64,000 bases of DNA. It comes from JANRKF01 sp033763575 (GTDB lineage: Bacteria > Pseudomonadota > Alphaproteobacteria > Rickettsiales > SXRF01). The translations under genes and the position numbers were made by a program. A model generated the notes under the pieces. The model was not told where the DNA came from and made no database searches. It was given only the letters and a program-made list of their open reading frames with translations. The stretch's first letter is position 1. Every line of letters starts with the position of its first letter. Where the stretch lies: contig JANRKF010000035.1 of the NCBI GenBank assembly GCA_033763575.1, positions 62,001 through 126,000 on the forward strand, given 5' to 3'. Below are positions 25,313 through 34,830 of this stretch, piece after piece.

Positions 25313-25871
25313 GCGCCTCGTCCACTGCCATGTTGAGTTTCAGCACATTGACGCGGGGCACGCCGATGAAGCCCAGATGCGGTGCTTCGGTGTGTGCATC
25401 GATCAGCGTGTGGATTTCTTTTTCCTCCACCTTGCGGGCCTTGGCCACGCGCTTTGCCTGAAAATATGCGGCTTGTGGCGTGATATGCGGATCAAGGCCG
25501 CTGGCCGAAGACGTCACCAGCGACAGCGGAATTTTTTCACCCGTCGGATAATGCCTCATGCGTTCGTTGGCTTTTTCCAGCAGCTGGGCGTTGCCCATAC
25601 TGTAGTTGGATGCAGCGGAGGCGCTTGGATTATAGGGTGGTGTGGTCGCCGACAGCCTGCCCCAGAAATAATGATCCTGCGTGAATTCCTGGCCGAGCAG
25701 TTCGGAGCCTGTCGGCGCATCCCCACGCATGACGAGGCTGCCATGGGTGGCGGTCGGAAACAGCAATTGCGCGACGACGGTGAATAGTAACGGCACGGCG
25801 ACGCCGAGCAGCGCCGTCATCAACAGCGTCATCAGCAATGCATGTCTGCTATGGTGGATGACTCTGTGCAT
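25299..25871 (-). CDS. kdpC: K+-transporting ATPase subunit KdpC
   Basis: The 190-residue accessory subunit stabilises the KdpFABC complex. It has one N-terminal TM helix (LLMTLLMTALLGVAVPLLFTVV) and a periplasmic part with the family markers GSELLGQEF, FWGRLSA, SGLDPHITP and VNVLKLNMAVD. It overlaps kdpB and kdpD at its two ends. Confidence 0.96.
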   Translation of the reverse strand: MHRVIHHSRHALLMTLLMTALLGVAVPLLFTVVAQLLFPTATHGSLVMRGDAPTGSELLGQEFTQDHYFWGRLSATTPPYNPSASAASNYSMGNAQLLEKANERMRHYPTGEKIPLSLVTSSASGLDPHITPQAAYFQAKRVAKARKVEEKEIHTLIDAHTEAPHLGFIGVPRVNVLKLNMAVDEAHEKR

Positions 25872-27913
25872 TACACGGCCCCCATCATGGTGAGTAACAT
25901 ATCCAGCGCCTTAATGGCGACAAACGGCGTGAGCAGCCCGCCCAGCCCATAGACCAGCAGGTTGCGCCGCAACAATCCAGCGGCGTTCTGCGGGGTGTAT
26001 TTCACGCCACGAAGCGCCAGCGGCACCAGTGCGACGATGATGAGGGCGTTGAAAGTAATTGCCGAGAGCATGGCCGAAGCCGGGCTGGAAAGATGCAATA
26101 TATTGAGCGTGCCGAGCTGCGGATAGGTGCTCGCAAATGCGGCCGGAATGATGGCAAAATATTTAGCGACGTCGTTCGCGATGGAAAACGTTGTGAGCGC
26201 GCCGCGCGTCATGAGCAGCTGCTTGCCGATCTCGACGACTTCGATAAGCTTGGTGGGGTCGGAATCGAGATCCACCATGTTGCCCGCTTCCTTGGCGGCC
26301 TGCGTGCCCGAATTCATTACCACCGCCACATCGGATTGAGCGAGTGCCGGCGCATCGTTGGTGCCATCGCCGACCATGGCGACCATCTCGCCGCCCGCCT
26401 GCATCTTGCGGATGAGCTTCAGTTTTTCCTCGGGGGTTGCCTGCGCCACGTAATCATCCACCCCGGCTTCGGCGGCAATCGCCGCGGCGGTCAGCGGATT
26501 GTCGCCGGTAATCATGATACTCTTAATACCCATCTTGCGCAGATCGGCGAGGCGTTCTTTGATGCCCATCTTCACAATGTCTTTGAGGTAAATGACCCCG
26601 AGCACGCGGTTGCCGTCAGCCACCACCAGCGGCGTTCCGCCCATGCGTGCGACATTATCGATCTTGCGTTGCATCTCTTCGGAGATTTCTCCGCCCGCTG
26701 CCTTCACCTGCGCTTCGATGGCATCCGCCGCTCCTTTGATGACGCGGCGTTTTTCAAACTCAACGCCGCTGCAGCGCGTCTCCGCAGAAAACTCGATAAA
26801 GCATGCACCTTCGGGTGTGTGTTCCGGTTCCGGCAGGTTATATTTGATGCGGGCCAGCGCGACGATGCTTTTGCCTTCCGGCGTCTGGTCGGCGAGCGAA
26901 GCGAGCTGCGCGGCTTCGGCGAGCGTCATCACGGAGACATATTCCGCCGGGATGAATTCCTCGGCCTGGCGGTTGCCGTGGGTGATGGTGCCGGTTTTAT
27001 CGAGCAGCAGCACGTTCACGTCGCCCGCCGCTTCCACTGCGCGGCCTGAAGAGGCGATGACATTGGCCTTGAGCAGCCGGTTCATGCCTGCGATGCCGAT
27101 GGCGGAGAGCAACCCGCCGATGGTGGTCGGCGCGAGGCAGACCAAAAGCGCCACCAGCATGGTGATGGAAACGACATGGCCGCTGCCGTTGATGTAGATG
27201 GAGAATTGCGAGAAGGGCAAAAGCGTCGCGATGGTAAGTAAAAAACTCAACGTGAAAGAGGAGAGCAATATGGAGAGCGCAATCTCATTCGGGGTTTTCT
27301 GGCGTTTGGCGCCTTCGACCAGGCTCACCATTTTATCGATGAAACTCTCTCCGGCGTTGACGGTGATCTTCACCACCAGCCAGTCGGAAAGCACACGCGT
27401 GCCGCCGGTCACCGCGTCGCAATCGCCGCCCGATTCGCGGATCACCGGCGCCGATTCGCCGGTAATGGCGGATTCATCGACCGAGGCGATGCCGTCGACC
27501 ACCTGTCCATCGCCGGGTACGAAATCGCCCGCTTCGACCAACACCAGGTCGCCTTTGGCAAGGTTGCAGGCCGGGACGATATTATATTCTGCGCGATCCT
27601 GCGCATTGCGTAATTTCTTGGCGCTGACGTCGCGCTTGAGTGCGCGCAAGCTTTCGGCCTGCGCTTTGCCGCGTCCTTCGGCAATGGCTTCGGCTGTGTT
27701 GGCGAACAGCACGGTGATCCACAGCCAGGCGCAGATGCCAACGGTGAACCATTGCGGCTCGTGCGCGTGGGTTTGCGGCATCATTAATGTCTGCGCGGAT
27801 AAGGCGGTGGTGACGATGGCGCCGACATAGACGACGAACATCACCGGATTGCGCATCTGCACCCGCGGCGAAAGTTTCATGAAAATAGTGGTCATGGTTT
27901 GGGCGGGGGTCAT
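25871..27913 (-). CDS. kdpB: K+-transporting P-type ATPase subunit KdpB
   Basis: The 680-residue catalytic subunit hydrolyses ATP for high-affinity K+ uptake. Visible are the phosphorylation site DKTGT with TGES in the A domain (SAITGESAPV), the nucleotide-binding KGAADAI, the hinge MVGDGTNDAPAL and seven TM segments. The start overlaps the kdpA stop (ATGA). Confidence 0.97.
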   Translation of the reverse strand: MTPAQTMTTIFMKLSPRVQMRNPVMFVVYVGAIVTTALSAQTLMMPQTHAHEPQWFTVGICAWLWITVLFANTAEAIAEGRGKAQAESLRALKRDVSAKKLRNAQDRAEYNIVPACNLAKGDLVLVEAGDFVPGDGQVVDGIASVDESAITGESAPVIRESGGDCDAVTGGTRVLSDWLVVKITVNAGESFIDKMVSLVEGAKRQKTPNEIALSILLSSFTLSFLLTIATLLPFSQFSIYINGSGHVVSITMLVALLVCLAPTTIGGLLSAIGIAGMNRLLKANVIASSGRAVEAAGDVNVLLLDKTGTITHGNRQAEEFIPAEYVSVMTLAEAAQLASLADQTPEGKSIVALARIKYNLPEPEHTPEGACFIEFSAETRCSGVEFEKRRVIKGAADAIEAQVKAAGGEISEEMQRKIDNVARMGGTPLVVADGNRVLGVIYLKDIVKMGIKERLADLRKMGIKSIMITGDNPLTAAAIAAEAGVDDYVAQATPEEKLKLIRKMQAGGEMVAMVGDGTNDAPALAQSDVAVVMNSGTQAAKEAGNMVDLDSDPTKLIEVVEIGKQLLMTRGALTTFSIANDVAKYFAIIPAAFASTYPQLGTLNILHLSSPASAMLSAITFNALIIVALVPLALRGVKYTPQNAAGLLRRNLLVYGLGGLLTPFVAIKALDMLLTMMGAV

Positions 27914-29607
27914 TGCGGCACCATCACGGTCAGATGTTCAACGATCGGCCCGAGCGCCAGTGCGGGGACATAGGTCAGTACCCCCAGCACAAAAATGACC
28001 ATTACCAGCATCACGGCAAACAGCGGCGTGTGGGTCGGCAAGGTACCAGCGCTTACCGGCGTCGTATTTTTACTGGCAAACGATCCGGCCAGTGCCAGGG
28101 TAGCGATGATGACGCCATAGCGGCCGATCAGCATGCAGATGCCCAGTGCGATGTTGTAAAACGGCGAACCAGCCTGAAGCCCTGCAAACGCGCTGCCATT
28201 GTTGTTGGAGGCTGAGGTGAACGCATAGAGTATTTGCGAGAAACCGTGCGACCCCGGGTTGGTGATGGCGGTGCGTCCCGCTTCGGTGACAACGGCCAGC
28301 GACACGCCGCCAAGCGTGAGGAATGCCGGGATGAGTAAAATGACCGCCGTCATTTTGATATCGAACGGGTTTAATTTCTTGCCGAGGAACTCCGGTGTGC
28401 GACCGACCATGAGCCCGGCCATAAACGTGGCCATCAATACGAAGGTCAGCATGCCGTAGACGCCGCTGCCGACACCACCGAAAATTACTTCGCCGAATTG
28501 CATGAGCATCATCATCGCCATGCCGGAAAGCGGTGCGTAGGAATCATGCGCCGAATTGGCCGAGCCGTTGGAGGTAGCCGTGGTTGAAGCTGCCCACAGG
28601 GCAGAACTCAAAATGCCGAAGCGTGTTTCCTTGCCTTCCATATTGCCTTCGCTGACATCGATGATGTTGGCGTCGTAGCGCGGACTGACATTATATTCCT
28701 GTGTCATGATCAGCGCGGTAAACGGCATGAACATGATGACCATGGCGGCCAGCATCATGATGCCCTGACGGCGGTCGCGCATGATGAGTCCGGCAGTATA
28801 AATAAAAGTGGCAGGCAGTAATAAGATAGAGGCAAGCTGCAGGAGATTGGTGATGGCGTTCGGGTTTTCAAACGGGTGCGCCGAATTGGTTGCAAAAAAC
28901 CCGCCGCCATTGCTGCCCAGCATTTTAATCGCGGTTTGCAGTGCTGCCGGCCCTCCGGCGAGTGTTGCCGAAGCACCTTCCAGCGTGGTGATCGCGGTGT
29001 AGGGCGCGTAATTCTGCACCACCCCCTGCGACACTAAAATAATGCCGAACACTACTGACATGGGCAGCAGGATGTAGAGCACGCTGCGCACCATATCGAC
29101 CCAGAAATTGCCGATGGTATGCGCCTGCCTGACTGCCAGCGACCGGCAGAGCGCCACCGCCACCGCCAGCCCGGTCGCCGCCGAGAGGAACATCTGCACC
29201 GCAATCGCCACCGTCTGCGAGAAATAACTCAGTTGCGCCTCGCCGCTATAGCTTTGCCAGTTGGTATTGGTCACAAAACTGATCGCCGCGTTGAAGGCCG
29301 CGTGTGCGGGCAATCCGCTCATGCCCTCCGGATTCAGCGGCAGCAGATCCTGCAGCGTGAAAATCGCAAACAGCAGCAACCCGCCAAACCCGCCGAACGC
29401 CAACACGCAGAAGCTATAGCTGCGCCAGCTCATGCCCCGCTCCGGATGAATGCCACAGAGGCGGTAAAGCCGCGATTCGAAACCGCCGAGCACCCGCGAC
29501 AGCGGATGCGGCAGGCCGAGATAGACTGCCGCCATATAACCGCCCAGCGGTTTGATCCATACCGCCACCAGCGCGACGCACAGGAAAATCGGAATCATCT
29601 CGTACAT
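27910..29607 (-). CDS. kdpA: K+-binding channel subunit KdpA
   Basis: The 565-residue SKT-type channel subunit binds and translocates K+. It shows repeated pore-like motifs (VTNTNWQSYSGE, SNGGGFFATNSAHPFENP, TSASNNNGSAFAG) and about ten TM helices. I place the start at the ATG overlapping the kdpF stop (TGATG); a GTG four codons earlier is possible but lies inside kdpF. Confidence 0.96.
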   Translation of the reverse strand: MYEMIPIFLCVALVAVWIKPLGGYMAAVYLGLPHPLSRVLGGFESRLYRLCGIHPERGMSWRSYSFCVLAFGGFGGLLLFAIFTLQDLLPLNPEGMSGLPAHAAFNAAISFVTNTNWQSYSGEAQLSYFSQTVAIAVQMFLSAATGLAVAVALCRSLAVRQAHTIGNFWVDMVRSVLYILLPMSVVFGIILVSQGVVQNYAPYTAITTLEGASATLAGGPAALQTAIKMLGSNGGGFFATNSAHPFENPNAITNLLQLASILLLPATFIYTAGLIMRDRRQGIMMLAAMVIMFMPFTALIMTQEYNVSPRYDANIIDVSEGNMEGKETRFGILSSALWAASTTATSNGSANSAHDSYAPLSGMAMMMLMQFGEVIFGGVGSGVYGMLTFVLMATFMAGLMVGRTPEFLGKKLNPFDIKMTAVILLIPAFLTLGGVSLAVVTEAGRTAITNPGSHGFSQILYAFTSASNNNGSAFAGLQAGSPFYNIALGICMLIGRYGVIIATLALAGSFASKNTTPVSAGTLPTHTPLFAVMLVMVIFVLGVLTYVPALALGPIVEHLTVMVPQ

Positions 29608-29696
29608 CACGCGAACCACTCCGGTTTGAGCAGCGCAACGAAGAGATAAACGAAAAGCAGGATGACGATGACTGCCAGTGCAGCATAGATAATCAT
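29607..29696 (-). CDS. kdpF: KdpF small membrane subunit
   Basis: A 29-codon gene just ahead of kdpA encodes MIIYAALAVIVILLFVYLFV then ALLKPEWF-A, one TM helix followed by the KPEWF-type tail seen in KdpF. The stop overlaps the kdpA start. KdpF is the lipid-like stabilising peptide of the complex. Position and sequence make the call firm despite the small size. Confidence 0.9.
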   Translation of the reverse strand: MIIYAALAVIVILLFVYLFVALLKPEWFA

Positions 29697-29756
29697 GCCT
29701 GTGAATATACTCCCTTGCACGGTGATGTCAACGCCGCCGCATCCGCTACCCACCGG

Positions 29757-29924
29757 CTATTCCGGTAACGCAAAATCAATCGTCTGTCTTCCTTCGGGTA
29801 TCGGATCGTCGCTGATCTCGTAGCCGTAGGGAAGGCAGGGGTGGTCTTCCAAAGCGCCCTCATAGCCTTCGAGATTGACGATGGTATAAATGCCTTCGGT
29901 ATTGCTTAAACGTATATGTTGCAT
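29757..29924 (-). CDS. Small phage-remnant protein, 55 residues
   Basis: The reading frame starts MQHIRLSNTEGIYTIVNLEG behind AGGAGGA at ideal spacing and ends FALPE. It directly follows the broken tail-fibre gene on the same strand, 8 bases after its stop, as small accessory genes do in phages. I recognise no family. The strong ribosome site argues that it is, or was, a real gene. Confidence 0.5.
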   Translation of the reverse strand: MQHIRLSNTEGIYTIVNLEGYEGALEDHPCLPYGYEISDDPIPEGRQTIDFALPE

Positions 29925-29932
29925 AGTTCCTC

Positions 29933-31534
29933 CTATGATGGGTACGCGAGACTGACAAACACCACCTGATGCGTCCCGGAGGCACCCTCGACCGCGATCT
30001 TGTTGGCGTTGCTGGCATTGCGGGAAAGATACACCTTGCTGTTGTTGGCGATGGTGCTGGTGAGGCCGGGGGCCATGCCGCCGCTTCCAACGGTATAGAT
30101 ACGGTTGGAGGCTCCCTGGCCGGACATGGCAAGCGGCGTGGGCAGCCCGGACGGGATGTCGAAGGTGACGCGGGTGAGTGCCGAACCGGCGACGCTATAG
30201 GCCAGCGTCAGTGTCAGGAAGGTGTAGTTGCCGATAGTCTCATAGCTATATTGGGCGGTCAGCGTGCCGCTCGGCGCGGTGGTGCCGGTCCATGCGATTG
30301 AGGCGGTGTCCGTATAGGTAACCGCCGCGCCGGTGGTGTTTTTCTTGAAGGTTTCGGTGGCGAACGTATCAACGCCGGTGGACACAATCATCTGGTCGGC
30401 GGCGGTGGTGAGGGCGGCGATGCCGTTCAATGTCGCGTCGAGCGTCACGTTCGTTCGGGAATTGCCTGCATCATCGGCAGCGGTGATCCCGGCACCGACA
30501 AAATTTATCGTATCCCTCTGAGTGAGGCCTGAGCCTTCCTCCTGGATCGTCTCGTATCCACCGCCGCCACCACCGCCGCCGGAGGCAGCAATCGTAATGG
30601 TGTCTGTAGATGCGTTTGTCGTGAGTGTTATATTGGAACCCGCCACCAATGTCAGCGTATCCGTGGAAGAATCGGCCACCACGTCCGACTGGCCCGAGAT
30701 GGCGATGGTCTTAAAGGAATAATCCGCCTTGGCCGCAAGCTGGGTTTGAATGCTGGAGGTCGCGCCCTTCACATAAGAAAGTTCGGTGAGCGACGGGTAT
30801 GTCGCGGTTGAAAGCGACACAAGGTTTTTTGAACCATCCGTTGCAGTGATTTGCGAGGCGGTGAGGGCGGAGTTGGTGATATTCCCCGTCACCGTAAGTG
30901 CGCCGAGTGTGCCGACACTCGTCAATGAAGACGATACGACATTGGAAGCCAGGCTCGTTCCGGTGAGCGTGCCGGCGGGCGCAACCACGGCGTTCGTTCC
31001 CGCGGCGGTTATCAGGCCCTTTGCATTCACCGTGAAGCTGGGAATGGCCGTGCTTGATCCGAAGCTGCCGGTATTGCCGTTCACGGTAGCCAATGTAAGC
31101 GCCGCCGAGCCGGGACCGCTCGCCGTCGCATCCCCGGTAAGCGCGGTGATATAGTTGCCTGCCGCCTGCTTGGCATCAAGCTGTGTTTGAAGGGCGGAGG
31201 TGACGCCGTCCAGATAGCCGAACTCGGTGTTGGAGACTGCACCCGCGCCGATTTTCGCGGCGTCGATGCCGCTGGCGATTTTCGCGTCGCTCACCACGCC
31301 GTTATCAATCGTCTAGACGCCGCCGGAGATGGTGATGTCGCCCTTGTCGCCATCGGTAACGCCGCCGCCCGCCGATCCTGCCGGTCCTTGCGGCCCCGCT
31401 TCCCCCTGGGCGCCCTGCGGCCCTTGTATTCCGACCGTCACCACGCTGATCGAGGGTTGCGATGCGAGGATCGCCGCGCTTTCCCCCGCGATGCTGACGG
31501 TATGGCTGGTTTCCGTGATGATTACACTGGTCAT
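29933..31534 (-). pseudogene. Phage tail-fibre gene split by an amber codon
   Basis: One frame runs 31534 to 29933 with a single TAG at 31313-31315. The first 73 residues carry a collagen-like Gly-X-Y run (GIQGPQGAQGEAGPQGPAG) and end GDKGDITISGGV; the frame resumes TIDNGVVSDAKIASGI. Related fibres read ...SGG-W-TIDN..., so a TGG tryptophan codon has become TAG by one G-to-A change. The remaining 454-codon part has fibre-type low-complexity sequence and a C-terminal beta-rich domain. Reinitiation at GTG 31297, amber suppression, a sequencing error or true decay all remain possible. Confidence 0.75.
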
Positions 31535-31887
31535 CGGGTGATCTCCTTGCTGACCAGTATTTTCCCGGCGAGCAAGCGCGTGACGATGCCGCCCGCGCTT
31601 ACCAGCTCAAGGTCGTAGACGCCGCTGGTCTTTGTGATGACGGCGGTGTCCGCCGCGCTGATGGCAAGCGTGATCGTGCCCGCCGCGCCGCCCAGCGCAA
31701 TGCCGCCATTCTCGGTGGTGAGCGATAAGAACGGATCTGCATCATCGACGCTTTCGCGTAATTGCATCCGCGCCGTGCTGCCGGTGAGATCGACCGCGTC
31801 GTTATTTTCGTCTTTCCATGTCAGCACGCGATTAAATGTCGCGCCCTGATAGATGGTGAAATCGTAGGTTCCTGGTGTGTTTGTCAT
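31531..31887 (-). CDS. Phage tail-associated protein, unknown
   Basis: The 118-residue beta-rich protein reads TYDFTIYQGATFNRVLTW then GSTARMQLRES and LISAADTAVI-like strands. This pattern is found in small proteins encoded just ahead of phage or prophage fibre genes. Its stop overlaps the fibre start (ATGA), and GAGGAGA lies upstream of the ATG. It belongs to the same remnant. Confidence 0.55.
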   Translation of the reverse strand: MTNTPGTYDFTIYQGATFNRVLTWKDENNDAVDLTGSTARMQLRESVDDADPFLSLTTENGGIALGGAAGTITLAISAADTAVITKTSGVYDLELVSAGGIVTRLLAGKILVSKEITR

Positions 31888-31931
31888 AATTGTCTCCTCT
31901 CGTTATAATTCAAGGAAACGCCCCTTCTGTG

Positions 31932-31966
31932 TGTCACGGAAGGGGGTAAACGCATTTTTTTTCATT
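31932..31966. repeat. Dispersed repeat, copy 1 (GTCACGGAAGGGGGTAA)
   Basis: TGTGTCACGGAAGGGGG is followed by TAAACGCATTTTTTTTCA. A near-identical copy lies at 57047-57082, 25 kb away. Both end in a T-tract. The function is not known. Confidence 0.7.
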
Positions 31967-32178
31967 TTTTTTCACCGCCGTGCCGCCCCGGGTCGTAACC
32001 GGCTGTAGTATAAGGTTTATGGCGGGTATGCCCTGCGGCGGATCGCTCTACGCGTGACCGGGCGCTAGATTTTTTCCGGCCCATCCTACGCTCGCAAGTG
32101 AGCTTCGGAGGGCACTGCTTCGCCCAAGTTGTCGGCCTCCGCATGGCTGCGCCACGCGTAGCCCGTCAGGGCGAAGGG

Positions 32179-32255
<77 letters not shown>

Positions 32256-32441
32256 CACTTTAAATTTCGCTCAGATAAAAATAAAAAATGTGATTTTTAT
32301 TTTTATCTTGGGCGCCGCTTGGGCTGCGCGGCTCAACGCCGCTAGCCAACGTATTTTCACCAGTAGTGTTGATGAAAGAGCGCTGGTTTTAGTCGCTCGC
32401 GGGCAAAAGTCAAGATTTCTTCTAAAAGAAGCGCAAATTCC

Positions 32442-33464
32442 CTATGATTCGCGGGTGACGCGGTTGCGGCCCAGCCGTTTGGACTCGTACAGGGCCTCAT
32501 CCGCCCGTTTAATCAGCGCCGGGATGTCGTCCACCCCGTGGCGGTAGCGGGAAATACCGAGCGAGACGGTGATCTGCCCGAAATTCTGCCCGGTATCCTT
32601 GCGTTTCAGTTCTTTGTTGGCGATCGACAGGCGAATGGCGTCGGCGACGCGCATCGCGCCATCCATCGGTGTCGAAGGCAACACCACCACGAATTCCTCG
32701 CCGCCGAAGCGCGCCACCACGTCGCGGCCCTTGAGCGAATCGGTGAGCGTGCGCGCCACGATTTTCAGCACCTCGTCGCCGAGCAGGTGGCCGTAGGTGT
32801 CGTTAAATTTCTTGAAGTGATCGACATCGAGCATGATGAGGCACAAATCCGCCCGCTGCTCCTGCATCGTCGCCATATATTCTTCCAGCATGCGCTCGAA
32901 GGTGCGGCGGTTGAACAGGCCGGTCAGCCCGTCGCGCTGCGCCTCCGAAGTCACCTGCTGGAGATTCTGGCGGAGCTTGTCAATTTCGAGCTTGGATTCC
33001 TCAAGGCGCTGGTTCATCTGCTCGCCGCGCTCTTTCAGGTTAACCGTGGCGCCGACCAGCTCTTTGATGATGTCCTTCACATCGGCATCGCCATAATCCT
33101 TGCTGATGGTCTCGATGTAATGTCCCAGGTCTTTATTGTAATCCTGTGTGTCGCCGCTGAAATCGCCCACCGCTTTCAGCACATCCTTGAGCATTTTCTG
33201 GGCGGTGATGGCCGCGTCGTCGACCATTTTATTATTACGGTCGGTGACGAAAAAACGCTGGTAGAGCGATGCATTCAAGCTGACCGTGAACGGTATTTTC
33301 TGCGCGATCACCCGGTCGATTTCTTCTTTCAGGCTTGCATTCTTGCCCGCCGCATAATGATACCAGACCGTATAGTTCTCTGGGGTCGGCGGAATGCGGT
33401 GGGTTTGCAACAAACCTAAAGAGGCGGTGGCGAGGGCCTGTTCGATATCTTTTGCTTGGTTCAT
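32442..33464 (-). CDS. Diguanylate cyclase (GGDEF)
   Basis: The 340-residue cytoplasmic protein makes c-di-GMP from two GTP. The GGDEF domain (about 175-340) is intact: DGLTGLFNRRTFE, DVDHFKKFNDTYGH and active-site RFGGEEF. No RxxD inhibitory site is evident five residues before GGEEF (the sequence reads KGRDVVARFGGEEF; R-D spacing does not fit). The N-terminal 150 residues are helical with a coiled coil (LKERGEQMNQRLEESKLEIDKL). There is no TM helix. I use the internal ATG after the end of the upstream gene; the longer frame overlaps that gene by 140 bases. Confidence 0.88.
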   Translation of the reverse strand: MNQAKDIEQALATASLGLLQTHRIPPTPENYTVWYHYAAGKNASLKEEIDRVIAQKIPFTVSLNASLYQRFFVTDRNNKMVDDAAITAQKMLKDVLKAVGDFSGDTQDYNKDLGHYIETISKDYGDADVKDIIKELVGATVNLKERGEQMNQRLEESKLEIDKLRQNLQQVTSEAQRDGLTGLFNRRTFERMLEEYMATMQEQRADLCLIMLDVDHFKKFNDTYGHLLGDEVLKIVARTLTDSLKGRDVVARFGGEEFVVVLPSTPMDGAMRVADAIRLSIANKELKRKDTGQNFGQITVSLGISRYRHGVDDIPALIKRADEALYESKRLGRNRVTRES

Positions 33465-33483
33465 GGCGCTTTTTGGTTTCGGT

Positions 33484-34056
33484 TTATTTGCGTGGTTTGA
33501 TGCGTCGGTCCCGTTTATATACCCACACATGCGCGGGGGGAAGATTGGAGATGATAAATTTTTTGCGCTTGCCGTAAATGCGCAGGCTGCGCCAGCGGTT
33601 CTGCGGTATCGGCGATCTCGGGGCATAGGTGAACTGGATCAGTACGCCGCCCTTGCTGATGGCGGCGGCCATTGCGCCCTCGATTTTGGTGCGGATGCCG
33701 TTCGGCATCGAAAGCAGCGGCAGGCTGGAGACCACGGCGCAGACCTCGGTGATGCCGCGTTCTGCCAGCAGGTCGGCCAGATCGATGACATCGGCGCGCA
33801 GGATGTTCAGTGTGGGGAATTCCGCATGCAGCACCGCGAGCAGCTTCGGCTCGCGCTCGATAACCAGCAGGCGCTCCGGCGGCACATGCGCCTCCAGCAG
33901 CGCTCGCGTGACCGGGCCGGTGCCGGCGCCGAGCTCAATAACCATCCCCTCTTTGTGAAGGTCTATCTGCCGGGCCATGGCGCGGGCCAGACCTTTGGAG
34001 CTGGGCGTCACCGCGCCGATCTTAAGCGGCGCACGTAACCAGGCGGCCAGGAACAT
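33484..34056 (-). CDS. Phospholipid N-methyltransferase-like SAM methyltransferase
   Basis: The 190-residue (or slightly longer) class I SAM methyltransferase carries SAM motif IELGAGTGPVTRALL, LLVIEREPKL, LRADVIDL and SSLPLLSMP. This arrangement is that of alphaproteobacterial PmtA, which methylates phosphatidylethanolamine towards phosphatidylcholine. Confusion with rRNA adenine dimethylases is possible, but the NPPY-type motif is absent. The ATG start gives MFLAAWLRAPLKIGAVTPSS; an upstream TTG near 34114 would add about 20 residues. It is divergent from nth. Confidence 0.7.
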   Translation of the reverse strand: MFLAAWLRAPLKIGAVTPSSKGLARAMARQIDLHKEGMVIELGAGTGPVTRALLEAHVPPERLLVIEREPKLLAVLHAEFPTLNILRADVIDLADLLAERGITEVCAVVSSLPLLSMPNGIRTKIEGAMAAAISKGGVLIQFTYAPRSPIPQNRWRSLRIYGKRKKFIISNLPPAHVWVYKRDRRIKPRK

Positions 34057-34173
34057 CGGGCGTTGTTGCAATGTGTTGCGCGCAGGGGTGAAGAAATGTT
34101 TGGGCTTGCTTAACAATGCATCGTTCCGGTTTAGAGTTTCTATTACCAGCTCCCTATTATATACACGGTAGCT

Positions 34174-34830
34174 ATGGCAGATAAATCTATGCAATTGGTT
34201 AACATGGATGCGATTTTCCGGCGGTTCCTGGAGATGGAGCCGCATCCCGTAACCGAGCTGACATTCACCAATGACTATACGTTGCTGGTCGCCATCGTGC
34301 TCTCGGCGCAGGCGACCGATGTCGGCGTCAACAAGGCCACGCCCGCGCTTTTCAAAGCAGCCGACACGCCAAAGAAAATGCTGGCGCTGGGGGAGGAGGG
34401 CCTGAAAAAGCACATCAAAACCATCGGCCTGTTTAACAGCAAGGCCAAAAATATTATCGGGCTGTCGAAAATATTGGTGGAGGACTATGGCGGCAAGGTG
34501 CCCACCACGCGGGAGGAGCTCATCACACTGCCCGGTGTGGGGCGGAAAACGGCCAATGTGTGGCTGAACTGCGCACGCGGCGAGCCGACCATCGCGGTGG
34601 ATACCCATGTGTTCCGGGTGGCGAACCGGCTGGGGCTGTGCAAAACGAAAACGCCCGAAAAAACCGAAGAGGCGCTGGAAAACGCCATTCCCAAAAAATG
34701 GAAGCTCCACGCCCATCACTGGCTGATCCTGCATGGGCGTTATGTGTGCAAGGCGAGGAAGCCGGAATGTTATCGTTGTGTGGTGGCCAAGTGGTGCGCC
34801 TTTCCGGATAAAACCAGGGCGCCTAAATAG
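34174..34830 (+). CDS. nth: Endonuclease III
   Basis: The 218-residue DNA glycosylase/AP lyase removes oxidised pyrimidines. It has the helix-hairpin-helix LPGVGRKTANVWL with catalytic lysine, catalytic aspartate in VDTHVFRV, and a C-terminal [4Fe-4S] motif C-x6-C-x2-C-x5-C (CKARKPECYRCVVAKWC). The length is standard. Confidence 0.97.
   Translation: MADKSMQLVNMDAIFRRFLEMEPHPVTELTFTNDYTLLVAIVLSAQATDVGVNKATPALFKAADTPKKMLALGEEGLKKHIKTIGLFNSKAKNIIGLSKILVEDYGGKVPTTREELITLPGVGRKTANVWLNCARGEPTIAVDTHVFRVANRLGLCKTKTPEKTEEALENAIPKKWKLHAHHWLILHGRYVCKARKPECYRCVVAKWCAFPDKTRAPK

Noticed and set aside
31962..32144. A 60-codon minus frame between the phage remnant and tRNA-Ile
   Set aside because: Arg/Lys-rich with no ribosome site, in what looks like tRNA-flanking DNA.
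32442..33626. A longer diguanylate cyclase with 54 more N-terminal residues
   Set aside because: The extension would overlap the upstream methyltransferase gene by 140 bases and has no domain character.
34057..34734. A 416-codon version of the PmtA-like methyltransferase
   Set aside because: The extra part is antisense to nth, whose catalytic and Fe-S motifs are complete.
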